The notes: generated from the letters alone by a model not told the origin. 64,000 nucleotides of DNA from Halopseudomonas salina (GCF_008641105.1 NZ_VTTI01000002.1:1-64000); one strand, 5' to 3'; shown: positions 1-10,358, numbered from the stretch's first letter. A program made the numbers and translations.

Positions 1-64
1 GCGGGGATCCATTTTGATTTTGAGAAAGCGGGGTTGAACATTGCGTTGGGTTGGGGCGGTCCCG

Positions 65-508
65 TTACTTCTTTTCTTTTTTACCCAACCGCACAGCAAT
101 AACATCACAGGGCGCGCCGTGCAGGACGTCGTTGGCTGTGGAGCCTAGTAGTAGCGCGAGACCGTGGCGGCCGTGGCTGCCGACGACGATGAGGTCACAA
201 TTCTGTTCTGTCGACACCCGGTGGATCTCGTGGCGGGGATGGCCGAAGGCGATTTGCAAACGGTCTTCCGGAAGCCCATAGTCGCCGGCAAACGCCTGCA
301 TCCTCTCTCTGGCCTGGTCGAATTGCTGCTGTTGCAGCATAGACAGGTCCATGGGCACATCACCGCCATAGGCCATGGCGAGGGGCTCGACCACATGCAG
401 GAGCGTCAGTTTGGCATCCAGTGCCTTGGCAAGGGCCATGGCATGGTCGGCTACCGAGCGGCATTCATCGATCAGGTCGACGGCGACCAATACGTGGGAA
501 TAGAGCAT
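65..508 (-). CDS. Universal stress protein, UspA family
   Basis: A 147-residue single-domain UspA-type protein. The C-terminal half carries the ATP-binding signature of the family, seen as VVGSHGRHG followed by GSTANDVL, and the N-terminus has the first beta strand and Asp (HVLVAVDL). Family members are small cytoplasmic nucleotide-binding proteins induced by stress or growth arrest; the specific role here cannot be read from sequence. The start is supported by an AGGAGAAA ribosome site about six bases before the ATG. It is a monocistronic minus-strand gene facing away from the next gene. The lysine-rich tail (GKKEKK) is unremarkable. Confidence 0.93.
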   Translation of the reverse strand: MLYSHVLVAVDLIDECRSVADHAMALAKALDAKLTLLHVVEPLAMAYGGDVPMDLSMLQQQQFDQARERMQAFAGDYGLPEDRLQIAFGHPRHEIHRVSTEQNCDLIVVGSHGRHGLALLLGSTANDVLHGAPCDVIAVRLGKKEKK

Positions 509-622
509 GCAGGTTTCTCCTGTTTTTCAGCCCGATAGTAACAGTCTTTTTCGCGCAGTCCAGCTCTGCAGCGGCCTTCTGGGCGACAGCGCAATATCCG
601 CCCCAGCGCCGGGCGCGCGCCT

Positions 623-1060
623 GTGACCTGGGTAATAGTGGCGGTGGTTGCTGCGATACTGGTTGCGAACCTGCTCAAACTGTTGCCCCGTGGGCGTATG
701 CTGCATATACAGCGTCTGCGTGAAGCGGCGCGCAAGCTTGGCTACAGAGTGGAGCGGCAGCCTGAAACGGCAGCTGGTGCCCAGCTGGAACATTGCGTTG
801 GCTATAGACAGTCACTGGAGCGCTGTTCAGTACAGCAGGAGTTCAGTTGCGAGCGGGATGGGCAAGGCTGGCGCTGGTTACTGGGTTCTGCGGACAACGC
901 GCTGGCGCTGGCGGTACTGGATACATTGCCGCAGGCTGTGCAACGCATTGACCGTCAGTCTTTCTCGGTGTTGGTATTCTGGATCGAGCCGGATTCCATA
1001 GCTACGCTTGAACAGCTGGATCTCGCATTGGCTCCTTTACGCCAGTCGCAGGCGGGCTGA
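623..1060 (+). CDS. Membrane-anchored protein of unknown function
   Basis: A 145-residue protein starting at GTG. Residues about 3-22 form one hydrophobic helix (VIVAVVAAILVANLLKLLP) followed by a basic stretch, so it is probably anchored in the inner membrane with a cytoplasmic soluble domain. The remaining 120 residues contain two cysteines and no motif I recognise. It lies between the uspA gene and fadBA, where Pseudomonas genomes typically carry a small hypothetical gene of this size. The reading frame is intact and codon use matches the neighbours, so it is likely a real gene. Function unknown. Confidence 0.75.
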   Translation: MTWVIVAVVAAILVANLLKLLPRGRMLHIQRLREAARKLGYRVERQPETAAGAQLEHCVGYRQSLERCSVQQEFSCERDGQGWRWLLGSADNALALAVLDTLPQAVQRIDRQSFSVLVFWIEPDSIATLEQLDLALAPLRQSQAG

Positions 1061-1374
1061 CCGCCGGTCCTTGTCTCGATCCGTTCTAGGTATAGCTGCT
1101 AATTATCTGAATTTAAAAGATAAAAAAATGAAATATGCTCATTTCTAACAGCCGGGCAAGACGCGCCCATGTCTGCTTTAGATTGACAACAGCCCGGATT
1201 TGCACGAAGGTGTGCGCACCCGAATCAAACGAGCGTATGAATTGTTCGGCATTCTCACCGAGCAAACGCCCCGGGAACTATCATGGCATCCTCCGATGAG
1301 CTGCTTCAGCCAACGCTGCGGGCAGCGTCGGAATTGCTTTTTCTCAAGTGCTTACACAGCGTGGAGATCAGTTG
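1061..1374. other. fadBA upstream region, 314 bases without a gene
   Basis: The first part (about 1095-1150) is AT-rich, unlike its surroundings, and may be a promoter-proximal element. A PsrA-like operator sits at 1225-1240 (listed separately). A TTGACA hexamer lies at about 1183-1188 but no good -10 hexamer follows at normal spacing. I see no small coding sequence with a convincing ribosome site. Confidence 0.5.
1225..1240. promoter_or_regulatory. Candidate PsrA operator upstream of fadBA
   Basis: The sequence TCAAACGAGCGTATGA is a near-perfect inverted repeat (one mismatched pair). It fits the published PsrA consensus (G/C)AAAC-N2-4-GTTT(G/C) in all but one base: CAAAC-N4-GTATG. PsrA is the TetR-family repressor of fadBA in P. 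aeruginosa and is encoded 9 kb downstream at 10389. The site lies 135 bases before the fadB start. Confidence 0.6.
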
Positions 1375-3522
1375 ATGATTTACGAAGGTAAAGCCATCAC
1401 GGTTCAAGCCCTTGAAGACGGCATCGTCGAGCTCAAGTTCGATTTGCAGGGCGAGTCTGTCAACAAGTTCAATCGTGCGACCCTGGCGGAGCTGCAAGCT
1501 GCCGTCGAGGCCATCCAGTCCGATAGCAGCATCAAGGGCCTCATCGTCACCAGCGGCAAGGACGTGTTCATTGTCGGTGCCGACATCAACGAGTTCGTTG
1601 ACACCTTCCAACTGCCCGAGGCAGATCTGGTCGCCGGCAACCTCGATGCCAACAAGATCTTCAATGCCGTTGAAGACCTGAAAATCCCCACCGTTGCTGC
1701 CATTAACGGCATGGCGCTGGGTGGCGGTTTCGAAATGTGCCTGGCCTGTGACTACCGTGTCATGGCCGCCAGTGCCAAGGTCGGCCTGCCTGAAGTCAAA
1801 CTGGGTATCTACCCGGGCTTCGGCGGTACCGTACGTACTCCACGTCTGATCGGTGTCGATAACGCCATCGAGTGGATCTGTGGTGGTACTGAAAACCGTG
1901 CCGACAAGGCCCTGAAAATGGGTGCTGTTGACGCTGTTGTAGCCGACGACAAGCTCAAGGCAGGTGCTCTGGATCTGGTCAAGCGTGCCATCAGTGGCGA
2001 GTTGGACTACATGGCCAAGCGTCAGCCCAAGCTGGAAAAGATCAAGCTCAACACCATCGAGCAGATGATGGCGTTCGAAACTGCCAAAGGTTTCGTTGCT
2101 GGTCAGGCTGGCCCGAACTATCCGGCGCCGGTTGAAGCGATCAAGACCATCCAGAAAGCCGCTGCCCATGGCCGCGAAAAGGCACTGGAAATCGAAGCCG
2201 CTGGTTTTGCCAAGCTGGCCAAGACCTCCGTTGCCCAGGCACTGGTCGGTCTGTTCCTGAACGATCAGGCACTGAAAGCCAAGGCCAAGCAGTATGACAA
2301 GCAAGCTGCAGACGTGAAGCTGGCCGCTGTACTGGGCGCAGGCATCATGGGTGGCGGTATTGCTTACCAGTCTGCCGTCAAAGGCACGCCTATCCTGATG
2401 AAGGATATCCGCGAGGAAGGTATTCAGCTGGGTCTGGACGAAGCGTCCAAGCTGCTGGGTAGCCGCGTTGCCAAGGGCCGCTTGAAGCCTGACCAGATGG
2501 CCAAGGCACTGAATGCGATCCGTCCGACCATGTCCTACGGTGATTTTGGCAACGTCGATATCGTCGTTGAGGCCGTTGTCGAGAATCCCAAGGTCAAGCA
2601 CGCTGTGCTGGCTGAGGTGGAAGGTCATGTACGTGAGGACGCGATTATCGCTTCCAACACTTCGACCATCTCCATCACCTATCTTGCCCAGGCGCTCAAG
2701 CGTCCGGAAAACTTCTGCGGCATGCACTTCTTCAACCCCGTGCACATGATGCCCCTGGTTGAAGTTATCCGTGGCGAGAAGTCCAGCGAGAAGGCGATTG
2801 CCACTACCGTTGCCTACGCCAAGAAAATGGGCAAGACCCCGGTTGTCGTCAACGACTGCCCCGGCTTCCTGGTCAACCGCGTACTGTTCCCATACTTCGG
2901 CGGCTTTGCTCGCCTGGTAAACATGGGCGCCGACTTCCAGCGCGTCGACAAGGTCATGGAAAAGTTTGGCTGGCCCATGGGCCCGGCTTACCTGCTTGAC
3001 GTTGTAGGCCTGGACACCGGGCACCACGGTCGTGATGTGATGGCTGAAGGCTATCCCGATCGCATGGCTGATAACGTGCGCACCGCCGCTGACGTCATGT
3101 ATGACGAAGGTCGCCTGGGTCAGAAGACCGGCAAGGGCTTCTACGCGTACGAGATGGACAAGAAGGGCAAGCCGAAGAAGGTTGTCGATCCGCAGTCCTA
3201 CGAGCTGATCAAGCCAGTGGTTCAGGAGAACCGTGAGTTCACTGACGAGGAAATCATTGAGATCATGATGGTTCCGCTGTGCCTTGAGACCGTTCGCTGC
3301 CTGGAAGACGGCATCGTTGAAAGTGCTGCCGACGCCGACATGGGTCTGATCTACGGTATCGGCTTCCCGCCCTTCCGTGGTGGTGCGCTGCGCTATATCG
3401 ACACCCTGGGTGTGGCCGAGTTTGTGGCCATTGCTGACAAGTATGCCGAGTTTGGTCCCATGTACGCGCCGACTGAAAAGTTGCGTGAAATGGCCAAGAA
3501 CGGCAAGAAATTCTTCGGTTAA
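1375..3522 (+). CDS. fadB: Fatty acid oxidation complex alpha subunit (enoyl-CoA hydratase / 3-hydroxyacyl-CoA dehydrogenase)
   Basis: The multifunctional alpha subunit of beta-oxidation, 715 residues, the usual Pseudomonas length. The N-terminal crotonase domain has the oxyanion-hole sequence [10 protein letters not shown] and the two catalytic glutamates at about E120 and E140 ([10 protein letters not shown]). The NAD-binding Rossmann motif [12 protein letters not shown] starts near residue 322, and the dehydrogenase catalytic histidine is in [12 protein letters not shown]. The ATG at 1375 is preferred over the upstream GTG at 1348: a GGAG ribosome site sits eight bases before it and the protein then begins MIYEGKAI like its homologues. 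It is followed 30 bases later by fadA, forming the alpha2beta2 complex operon. Probably repressed by PsrA. Confidence 0.98.
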   Translation: MIYEGKAITVQALEDGIVELKFDLQGESVNKFNRATLAELQAAVEAIQSDSSIKGLIVTSGKDVFIVGADINEFVDTFQLPEADLVAGNLDANKIFNAVEDLKIPTVAAINGMALGGGFEMCLACDYRVMAASAKVGLPEVKLGIYPGFGGTVRTPRLIGVDNAIEWICGGTENRADKALKMGAVDAVVADDKLKAGALDLVKRAISGELDYMAKRQPKLEKIKLNTIEQMMAFETAKGFVAGQAGPNYPAPVEAIKTIQKAAAHGREKALEIEAAGFAKLAKTSVAQALVGLFLNDQALKAKAKQYDKQAADVKLAAVLGAGIMGGGIAYQSAVKGTPILMKDIREEGIQLGLDEASKLLGSRVAKGRLKPDQMAKALNAIRPTMSYGDFGNVDIVVEAVVENPKVKHAVLAEVEGHVREDAIIASNTSTISITYLAQALKRPENFCGMHFFNPVHMMPLVEVIRGEKSSEKAIATTVAYAKKMGKTPVVVNDCPGFLVNRVLFPYFGGFARLVNMGADFQRVDKVMEKFGWPMGPAYLLDVVGLDTGHHGRDVMAEGYPDRMADNVRTAADVMYDEGRLGQKTGKGFYAYEMDKKGKPKKVVDPQSYELIKPVVQENREFTDEEIIEIMMVPLCLETVRCLEDGIVESAADADMGLIYGIGFPPFRGGALRYIDTLGVAEFVAIADKYAEFGPMYAPTEKLREMAKNGKKFFG

Positions 3523-4728
<1,206 letters not shown>

Positions 4729-4750
4729 TACGGTTGTGGTGTGACCAGAA

Positions 4751-4778
4751 ACCGGGGCCTAGTGCCCCGGTTTTTGTT
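4751..4778 (+). terminator. Intrinsic terminator of fadBA
   Basis: An eight-pair stem ACCGGGGC / GCCCCGGT with a five-base loop, followed by a run of T (TTTTTGTTT). It starts 23 bases after the fadA stop codon. Confidence 0.9.
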
Positions 4779-4843
4779 TGTGGGTTGCAAGTTTGGTAGC
4801 TCGGTGCGGTTGCTGGACTGCTGATTGTTTGAGCTCTGTGTGC

Positions 4844-4956
4844 GGCGCCGACGACCAAGGGCCTGTGTTCGGCACGCTACAAGCCATCCATGGGGCTCGT
4901 CGATGGCCGTCCCTGGCCATCGACGGCACTCACACAGGCCCTTGGTCGCCGGCGCC
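4844..4956. repeat. Long inverted-repeat element 1 with nested inner hairpin
   Basis: Two 25-base arms, 4844-4868 and 4932-4956, are complementary at 24 of 25 positions and enclose a 63-base loop. Inside the loop a second, perfect 11-pair stem (4898-4908 with 4915-4925) closes the hexaloop GTCCCT. The loop also contains GCCATCCATGGGGCTCG. The element lies in the gene-free region between fadA and the DUF1653 gene. It shares its loop, but not its outer stem, with element 2, which lies in the opposite orientation. It could be a structured RNA, a non-autonomous mobile repeat or a chromosomal protein-binding repeat. Confidence 0.85.
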
Positions 4957-5033
4957 AACTTAAATCGAGCCTCCTGCACGGAACCCGTTCTTTGGGTTCG
5001 TTCGTTGGTCCAGGATCCGAGTCAGTATCAGCG

Positions 5034-5137
5034 CAGCGCCCCGAAGGCCTTTGCGCGACCGTCGGAGCACAGGGACGTGCGACGACGAGCCCCAGGGATG
5101 GCTAGTAGCGTGTCGCGCAAAGGCCTTTGGGGCGCTG
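5034..5137. repeat. Long inverted-repeat element 2, opposite orientation to element 1
   Basis: Two 26-base arms, 5034-5059 and 5112-5137, match at 25 of 26 positions around a 52-base loop. Read on the minus strand, the loop is strikingly like that of element 1: CTACnAGCCATCCnTGGGG, then GCTCGTCG, then GTCCCTG, then CGACGG. The hexaloop AGGGAC is the complement of GTCCCT in element 1, again closed by an inner stem (with two mismatched pairs). The outer stem sequence is different from that of element 1 and contains AAAGGCCTTTG. Confidence 0.85.
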
Positions 5138-5233
5138 TGCCGAGCACATAAGATGCAGAATCAGTATCGACTCCACACTCTACGCTAACCTATAAGCCGC
5201 CGAGCCAAGTCATAAGCAAACAAGGAACACGAC

Positions 5234-5452
5234 ATGTCACTAAAGCCAGGACTCTACCGCCACTATAAAGGAAAGGATTACCAGGTCGTGGGTGTGGCGA
5301 CACACTCGGAGACAGAAGAATCCCTGGTGGTGTACCGCACGTTATATGGGGATTTTGATCTGTGGGTGCGGCCCCTGGACATGTTTACGGGCAACGTCGT
5401 GCTTGACGGCGAGCCTACGCCACGCTTTACCTTTATCAGCGAAGACGTGTAG
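5234..5452 (+). CDS. DUF1653 domain protein
   Basis: A 72-residue protein that fits the small DUF1653 family along its whole length: [22 protein letters not shown], then [16 protein letters not shown], then FTGNV and a C-terminal PRFTFI. The Pseudomonas homologue sits at the same place between fadA and topA. The family has no established function; its beta-rich fold is small and cytoplasmic. A purine-rich site (AAGGAACACGAC) precedes the ATG. Confidence 0.9.
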   Translation: MSLKPGLYRHYKGKDYQVVGVATHSETEESLVVYRTLYGDFDLWVRPLDMFTGNVVLDGEPTPRFTFISEDV

Positions 5453-5556
5453 GCTCTGGCCCTCCGTGGGTCTGTGCGAGCTTCCAGACGCCGCGGCGCA
5501 TTACTCCATGTCCGACAGGACATCCAGATTCGATAGAGCTAGGAATACAGTTACCC

Positions 5557-8181
5557 ATGGGAAAAGCACTGGTCATTGTTGAGTCTCCCGCCAAGGCGAA
5601 GACGATCAACAAGTATCTTGGCAACGACTTCATCGTCAAGTCGAGCATTGGTCACATACGCGATTTGCCCACCAGTGGCAGCGGCAAGACCGAGACCAAA
5701 GCCAAGGGCGGCCGCAAGGCAGCTTCTGCCGCTCCCGAGGTAGACAAGAAAACCAAGGCACGCATGCAGCTGGTCAAGCGCATGGGCGTCGACCCCGAGA
5801 ATGGCTGGAAGGCGCACTACGAGATCCTGCCGGGCAAGGAGAAGGTCGTAGAAGAGCTTCGTCGCCTGGCCAAGGACGCCGACGCCATCTATCTCGCGAC
5901 GGACTTGGACCGCGAAGGGGAAGCTATTGCCTGGCACCTGCGCGAATCCATTGGTGGTGATGAAAGCCGCTACAAGCGTGTGGTGTTCAACGAAATCACC
6001 AAGAAAGCCATTCAAGGTGCGTTTGCCAAGCCCGGCGAGCTGGACATCAACCGCGTCAATGCCCAGCAAGCGCGGCGCTTTCTGGATCGCGTCGTGGGCT
6101 ATATGGTCTCGCCTTTGCTCTGGCAGAAGATAGCCCGTGGCCTGTCGGCCGGTCGTGTTCAGTCGGTGGCAGTGAAGCTCATTGTGGATCGCGAGCGTGA
6201 GATTCGCGCGTTCATACCTGAAGAGTTCTGGGAAATTCACGCATTGCTGGATACACCGCAGAGCGATTCGGTGCGTTTTGAAGTCGCCAAGCACAACGGC
6301 AGCAACTTCCGCCCGGTCAACAAGGCTGAGACCGATGCCGCCCTGAAGGTGCTCAAAGACGCTGACTACAGCGTTGCCAAGCGTGAAGACAAGCCGACCA
6401 GCTCCAAGCCCAGCGCACCTTTTATTACCTCTACGCTGCAGCAGGCGGCGAGTACGCGCCTGGGCTTCGGCGTGAAGAAGACCATGATGATGGCTCAGCG
6501 CTTGTATGAAGCGGGCTACATCACCTACATGCGTACGGACTCGACTAACCTCTCCGCCGATGCGATTGCCATGGCGCGCGGCTATATCGAAACCAATTTC
6601 GGCGAGAAATACCTGCCTGAAAAGCCCAACATGTACAGCAGCAAGGAAGGCGCTCAGGAAGCCCACGAAGCGATCAGGCCGTCGGACGTCAAACTCAAGA
6701 CCGGCGATCTCAAGAGTATGGAAAAAGACGCTGAGCGGCTTTACGAGCTTATCTGGCGTCAGTTTCTGGCCTGCCAGATGGTGCCCGCCCAGTATCTGTC
6801 CACGCTGATCACCGTTGAAGCCGGGGATTTCGAGTTGCGCGCCAAGGGTCGCATCCTCAAGTTCGACGGCTATACCCGGGTAATGCCGACCCAGGGCAAG
6901 GGTGGCGAGGACGAAGTGCTGCCCGACATGAAGGTCAAGGACAAGCTGGCGCTGCAGAAGCTCGATCCCAAACAGCACTTCACCAAGCCGCCAGCGCGCT
7001 ACTCCGAAGCCAATCTGGTCAAGGAGCTGGAGAAGCGCGGCATCGGCCGGCCCTCTACCTATGCGTCCATTATTTCGACCATTCAGGATCGGGGTTACGT
7101 CTCTCAGAATAACCGCCGGTTCTATGCCGAGAAGATGGGTGACATTGTTACCGAGCGCCTGGCAGAAAGTTTTCCCAATCTGATGGACTACAGCTTTACC
7201 GCGACCATGGAGGAGTCCCTGGACGAAGTGGCCCAGGGCGGCGTGGTCTGGAAAAAGGTTCTGGATAATTTCTATGCTGACTTCAGCCTCAAGCTGAGTG
7301 CCGCCGAGTCGGCCGAGGAAGGCAAGGGCATGCGCTCCAACGAGCCGACCCTGACAGACATCAAGTGCAAGGACTGCGGCCGGCCGATGATGATTCGCAC
7401 CGCGTCAACCGGTGTGTTCCTGGGTTGTTCGGGCTATGCATTGCCGCCAAAGGAACGCTGCAAGGCGACCGTGAATCTGGTGCCTGGTAACGAAGTGGCC
7501 GCCGATGATGAAGAGGGTGAGTCCCGTGTACTGCGTAACAAGCGTCGGTGCCCGGTGTGCAGCACCGCGATGGACAGCTACCTGGTAGACGAGCAGCACA
7601 AGCTGCACGTATGCGGTAACAATCCCGACTGCCCCGGTTTCGAAATTGAAGAAGGTGCTTTCAAGATCAAGGGTTATGATGGTCCAAGGTTGGATTGCGA
7701 TAAGTGCGGCAGCGAGATGCAGCTCAAGACGGGTCGTTTCGGCAAATACTTTGGCTGTACCAATAGCGAATGCAAGAACACCCGCAAATTGCTGAGAAAT
7801 GGCGAGGCTGCGCCGCCGAAGATGGATCCGGTGCCCATGCCCGAGCTGGCCTGTGAAAAGGTCGATGACGTGTACGTGCTGCGCGATGGCGCTTCGGGCA
7901 TGTTCCTGGCCGCCAGCCAGTTTCCGAAGAACCGCGAAACCCGCGCGCCATTGGTGAAGGAATTGCTACCGCATCGCAAGGAAATCGATCCCAAGTATCA
8001 TTTCCTGCTGGAGGCGCCGGTAGCGGATCCGGACGGCGTGCCGACGGTTATTCGTTACAGCCGCAAGACCAAAGAGCAATATGTTCAGAGTGAAGTCGAC
8101 GGCAAGCCCAATGGATGGCGCGCCTATCATGACGGCAAGCGCTGGGTCGAGGATGACAAGCGGCCGAAAGCCAAGAGCTGA
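5557..8181 (+). CDS. topA: DNA topoisomerase I (type IA)
   Basis: Relaxes negative supercoils by passing one strand through a transient single-strand break. The 874-residue length fits Pseudomonas TopA. The N-terminal Toprim domain begins [14 protein letters not shown] and contains the acidic TDLDREGEA motif; the catalytic tyrosine is Y324 in TYMRTDS. The C-terminal third has three Cys4 zinc-ribbon modules (CKDCG...C...C, CPVCS...C...C and CDKCG...C...C) that bind single-stranded DNA. A charged, Ala/Lys/Gly-rich insert follows the first 40 residues, a feature of Pseudomonas TopA. The gene is followed 10 bases later by a small gene of the DUF6586 type. Confidence 0.98.
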   Translation: MGKALVIVESPAKAKTINKYLGNDFIVKSSIGHIRDLPTSGSGKTETKAKGGRKAASAAPEVDKKTKARMQLVKRMGVDPENGWKAHYEILPGKEKVVEELRRLAKDADAIYLATDLDREGEAIAWHLRESIGGDESRYKRVVFNEITKKAIQGAFAKPGELDINRVNAQQARRFLDRVVGYMVSPLLWQKIARGLSAGRVQSVAVKLIVDREREIRAFIPEEFWEIHALLDTPQSDSVRFEVAKHNGSNFRPVNKAETDAALKVLKDADYSVAKREDKPTSSKPSAPFITSTLQQAASTRLGFGVKKTMMMAQRLYEAGYITYMRTDSTNLSADAIAMARGYIETNFGEKYLPEKPNMYSSKEGAQEAHEAIRPSDVKLKTGDLKSMEKDAERLYELIWRQFLACQMVPAQYLSTLITVEAGDFELRAKGRILKFDGYTRVMPTQGKGGEDEVLPDMKVKDKLALQKLDPKQHFTKPPARYSEANLVKELEKRGIGRPSTYASIISTIQDRGYVSQNNRRFYAEKMGDIVTERLAESFPNLMDYSFTATMEESLDEVAQGGVVWKKVLDNFYADFSLKLSAAESAEEGKGMRSNEPTLTDIKCKDCGRPMMIRTASTGVFLGCSGYALPPKERCKATVNLVPGNEVAADDEEGESRVLRNKRRCPVCSTAMDSYLVDEQHKLHVCGNNPDCPGFEIEEGAFKIKGYDGPRLDCDKCGSEMQLKTGRFGKYFGCTNSECKNTRKLLRNGEAAPPKMDPVPMPELACEKVDDVYVLRDGASGMFLAASQFPKNRETRAPLVKELLPHRKEIDPKYHFLLEAPVADPDGVPTVIRYSRKTKEQYVQSEVDGKPNGWRAYHDGKRWVEDDKRPKAKS

Positions 8182-8191
8182 GGGTTGACCC

Positions 8192-8701
8192 ATGGCCAAT
8201 GAAGTCTATACCCGTACCAACCAGGCTTTGTATTTTGCCCGCCTGGCGATCGAGTCTTGGTCCGAGGCTGAAACCTCGGATGCGCTGTCTGCCTTCACTA
8301 TGACGCGCTACCACCGCGAGCATGCGTTGTTTCATCTGCATCGTGCCGTACTGGCGGTTGCCCATGAAGTTGCTGACCGCTATCGCTGGCCGTTGTTGGA
8401 GGTTCGCTCGCTGGACATGATGCTCGACCCGCAGACCGTTGAGCGTTTCCCAGGGCCTGAACTGGCTGAACTGAGCGAGCTGGCCAAGGCATCGGACACC
8501 TGGCTGGGGCGGCTGCTGAAAGGGTGGGATATCCTGAATCTACCGCCGCGACCAGAGGAGGCCAAGGCGCCTGCCGATGACCTGATTGCGGTCAGCGCAG
8601 TCAAGGCATCGGTTGATTGGTCTCTGGTCGATGCACGTGAAGCTCACACCGCTCTGACCGAGCGCGTTGGCTGCTACCGTGAAGGGATGGTGGAGTGGTA
8701 G
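8192..8701 (+). CDS. DUF6586-like protein, probably cotranscribed with topA
   Basis: A 169-residue soluble protein rich in helices and acidic residues. The N-terminus MANEVYTRTNQALYFARLAI and the conserved YHREHALFHLHRA segment match a Pseudomonas-restricted family now called DUF6586, found directly after topA. No catalytic motif, signal peptide or membrane segment is visible. The 10-base gap to topA suggests one transcript, but no role in topology is known. Family assignment is from memory of Pseudomonas homologues. Confidence 0.8.
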   Translation: MANEVYTRTNQALYFARLAIESWSEAETSDALSAFTMTRYHREHALFHLHRAVLAVAHEVADRYRWPLLEVRSLDMMLDPQTVERFPGPELAELSELAKASDTWLGRLLKGWDILNLPPRPEEAKAPADDLIAVSAVKASVDWSLVDAREAHTALTERVGCYREGMVEW

Positions 8702-8764
8702 CAGTCCCTGCGATTGCTCGCAGCATTGTGTTAAGCTGCGCGGCCAATCAACAGGAGACCCGAC

Positions 8765-9001
8765 ATGTCCTCTTCATCGTTTCTGGAGATAGTAGAGCTG
8801 GAAAATGGCAAAGTAGCTCTGCGCCGCTCCAATGAAGAAGCCGAGCCCCTGGTGGTCATCGAGTTTTCTGCTGACGCTCAGGACTTCCTGCAGGGCCATT
8901 ACATCGAAGTTGCCAAGGCAATGATCAGCGCTGGTATGCAGGTTGCCGGTCAGGTGATGGAAGAGGGTGAGCCCTATTCGGAAGGCCGTATCCTGCACTA
9001 G
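8765..9001 (+). CDS. Small conserved Pseudomonas protein of unknown function
   Basis: A 78-residue acidic protein without membrane segments or known motifs. A clear ribosome site (AGGAGA) precedes the ATG by seven bases. The N-terminal half looks like beta strands (FLEIVELENGKVALRR) and the C-terminal half like one helix (YIEVAKAMISAGMQVAGQ). Pseudomonas genomes carry a gene of this size between the topA-linked gene and sulA. Function unknown. Confidence 0.8.
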   Translation: MSSSSFLEIVELENGKVALRRSNEEAEPLVVIEFSADAQDFLQGHYIEVAKAMISAGMQVAGQVMEEGEPYSEGRILH

Positions 9002-9025
9002 GCGCACGCCCTTGTGATGCTTGAA

Positions 9026-9057
9026 GGGGGTTGAGGTGCTATTCACAACCCCCGTTT
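9026..9057. terminator. Hairpin between convergent genes, probable terminator
   Basis: An eight-pair stem GGGGGTTG / CAACCCCC with a 12-base loop, followed on the plus strand by GTTTGCT. The T run is short, so termination may be weak. It sits between the end of the plus-strand small gene and the end of sulA on the minus strand. Confidence 0.55.
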
Positions 9058-9076
9058 GCTACTTCGCTCAGCGCTT

Positions 9077-9601
9077 TTACGCCGCCAGACAGCTATCCAG
9101 ACATACATTCAGACTCTGACAGCGACCTTTGCCAGCGGCCAGGCGTAACTGCTGACTTGCACGCCCACTCTGACCGTCTGTTGCCAGCCAACTCACCACA
9201 GTATGACTACAGCCGAGGCTGAGTAATTCACAACAGAGTTCAAGGCTGTCCATTCCCGGTTTGCATCTGACGATCAGTATCCGTTCCGGATTGAGCCCCG
9301 CGTTACGCAGCCACTGGTGGCTTACCGTTTCGGGGGGGTCAAGCAGTGTCAGCCAACCAGGTGCATCGGCCTGGCTTAGATCGCGCAGGACTGGTGCCAG
9401 CCATTGCAGGCACTGCCTGGGAGCGCCATTGAGGCGGATCTCGCTGAAGGCGTCTTCGGGCTCGGCGTGGCGCGTCGGTCGCGTGCTGGCCAGCGCCGGC
9501 TTTGACGGAAGTGCGTAGCGGGACGCCATCAGAGCATTATGAAAGAGCTCCGGTTGTACGGCGGTACTGATTGATCGGTGATGGTCGTGGGAATACAGCA
9601 T
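9077..9601 (-). CDS. sulA: SOS cell division inhibitor SulA
   Basis: Inhibitor of FtsZ polymerisation made during the SOS response. The 174-residue protein shows the SulA core APVLRDLSQADAPGWLTLLD (family pattern: Trp-Leu-Thr-Leu followed by Pro) and the later RILIVRCKPG and LGCSHTVVSWL segments. It is the second gene of a lexA-sulA operon, starting 11 bases after the lexA stop codon, the arrangement known in Pseudomonas; it therefore depends on the tandem SOS boxes before lexA rather than on a box of its own. The long poorly conserved N-terminus (about 45 residues) is typical of pseudomonad SulA. Confidence 0.9.
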   Translation of the reverse strand: MLYSHDHHRSISTAVQPELFHNALMASRYALPSKPALASTRPTRHAEPEDAFSEIRLNGAPRQCLQWLAPVLRDLSQADAPGWLTLLDPPETVSHQWLRNAGLNPERILIVRCKPGMDSLELCCELLSLGCSHTVVSWLATDGQSGRASQQLRLAAGKGRCQSLNVCLDSCLAA

Positions 9602-9612
9602 ATTGAACCCCT

Positions 9613-10221
9613 CTAGCGGCGTATTACGCCGACACTCAAGCCTTCGATGGTCAGTTCCTCTTCACCCAGATCAACTTCTATCGGTGCAAAATCCGGGTTT
9701 TCTGCGTGAAGCAGAACCTTGCGGCCCTGTTTCTGAAAGCGTTTCACGGTAACTTCATCGCCAATGCGGGCAACCACGATCTGCCCGTTACGGGCAACGG
9801 CGGTGCGATGAACTGCCAGCAGATCGCCGTCAAGAATGCCGACGTCGCGCATACTCAGACCCTGCACCCGAAGCAGGTAATCGGCCCGGGGATGGAAAAA
9901 CCCCGGGTCTATCTGGCAGTGATCCTCGATATTTTCCAGTGCCAGCACCGGCGCGCCTGCTGCTACCCTGCCGATGACGGGTAGCCGCCCCTCGGGGGTA
10001 TCGATATCCTGTTCGGGTAGACGTATGCCCCGGGACGCACCCGGAATCATTTCAATTGCCCCTTTACGGGCCAGGGCGCGCAGATGATCTTCCGCCGCGT
10101 TGGGCGATTTGAATCCGAGTACCCGAGCTATGTCTACACGGGTAGGGGGATAGCCGTTGGCATCCATGTACTCCTTGATGAAGGCAAGGATCTGTTGTTG
10201 TCTGGCGGTCAGTTTCTGCAT
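9613..10221 (-). CDS. lexA: LexA repressor
   Basis: Repressor of the SOS regulon, 202 residues. The N-terminal winged helix-turn-helix spans about residues 1-65. The self-cleavage site is A88-G89 in GRVAAGAPV, and the serine-lysine dyad is S123 (GLSMRDVGI) and K160 (VTVKRF), all intact. It is first in an operon with sulA on the minus strand, divergent from psrA. Two 16-base SOS boxes lie 11 and 30 bases upstream of its start, so it represses itself. Confidence 0.98.
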   Translation of the reverse strand: MQKLTARQQQILAFIKEYMDANGYPPTRVDIARVLGFKSPNAAEDHLRALARKGAIEMIPGASRGIRLPEQDIDTPEGRLPVIGRVAAGAPVLALENIEDHCQIDPGFFHPRADYLLRVQGLSMRDVGILDGDLLAVHRTAVARNGQIVVARIGDEVTVKRFQKQGRKVLLHAENPDFAPIEVDLGEEELTIEGLSVGVIRR

Positions 10222-10231
10222 CCGGCTCTAC

Positions 10232-10247
10232 CTGTTTGTATATACAG
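10232..10247. promoter_or_regulatory. SOS box 1 (LexA operator)
   Basis: CTGTTTGTATATACAG, a perfect match to CTGT-N8-ACAG, 10 bases before the lexA start codon. Separated by three bases from a second box. Confidence 0.93.
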
Positions 10248-10250
10248 TAA

Positions 10251-10266
10251 CTGTGATTATATACAG
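10251..10266. promoter_or_regulatory. SOS box 2 (LexA operator)
   Basis: CTGTGATTATATACAG, again CTGT-N8-ACAG. It covers the probable -10 hexamer of lexA (TATAAT on the minus strand, 10256-10261), so bound LexA would block polymerase directly. Tandem boxes are also the arrangement at E. coli lexA. Confidence 0.93.
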
Positions 10267-10283
10267 TTGTTAGTGGAGGGCAA
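10256..10283 (-). promoter_or_regulatory. Probable sigma-70 promoter of lexA-sulA
   Basis: On the minus strand TTGCCC (10283-10278), a 16-base spacer, then TATAAT (10261-10256). The -10 hexamer is perfect and lies inside SOS box 2. Confidence 0.65.
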
Positions 10284-10328
10284 GGGGCAGTCTCAATTCT
10301 GTCAATGACCTGGTTTCGTTTTGGCTGC

Positions 10329-10358
10329 TTGACACTGAATGCGTTTGAAACGTATGTT
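10329..10358 (+). promoter_or_regulatory. Probable sigma-70 promoter of psrA
   Basis: TTGACA at 10329-10334, an 18-base spacer and TATGTT at 10353-10358. The -10 hexamer is buried in the PsrA-like operators, consistent with autorepression. Confidence 0.65.

Larger units (their letters stand above)
4779..5233. other. Gene-free region between fadA terminator and DUF1653 gene
   Basis: About 455 bases. It holds the two inverted-repeat elements, and between them a small hairpin (GAACCC / GGGTTC, 4981-4999). Short open frames here overlap the repeats and look like chance frames. The last 90 bases before 5234 should contain the promoter of the DUF1653 gene, but I see no strong hexamers. Confidence 0.7.

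Noticed and set aside
4844..5137. The two inverted repeats as ends of an insertion sequence
   Set aside because: There is no transposase frame between them, and each repeat is a self-contained hairpin rather than one end of a larger element.
4825..5151. Short plus-strand frames in the fadA to DUF1653 gap
   Set aside because: They run through the inverted-repeat elements, have no ribosome sites, and their products are arginine/serine-rich with no similarity that I recognise.
5551..6978. A 475-codon minus-strand frame opposite topA
   Set aside because: Antisense shadow of a conserved gene; its low-complexity composition and lack of motifs show no sign of coding.
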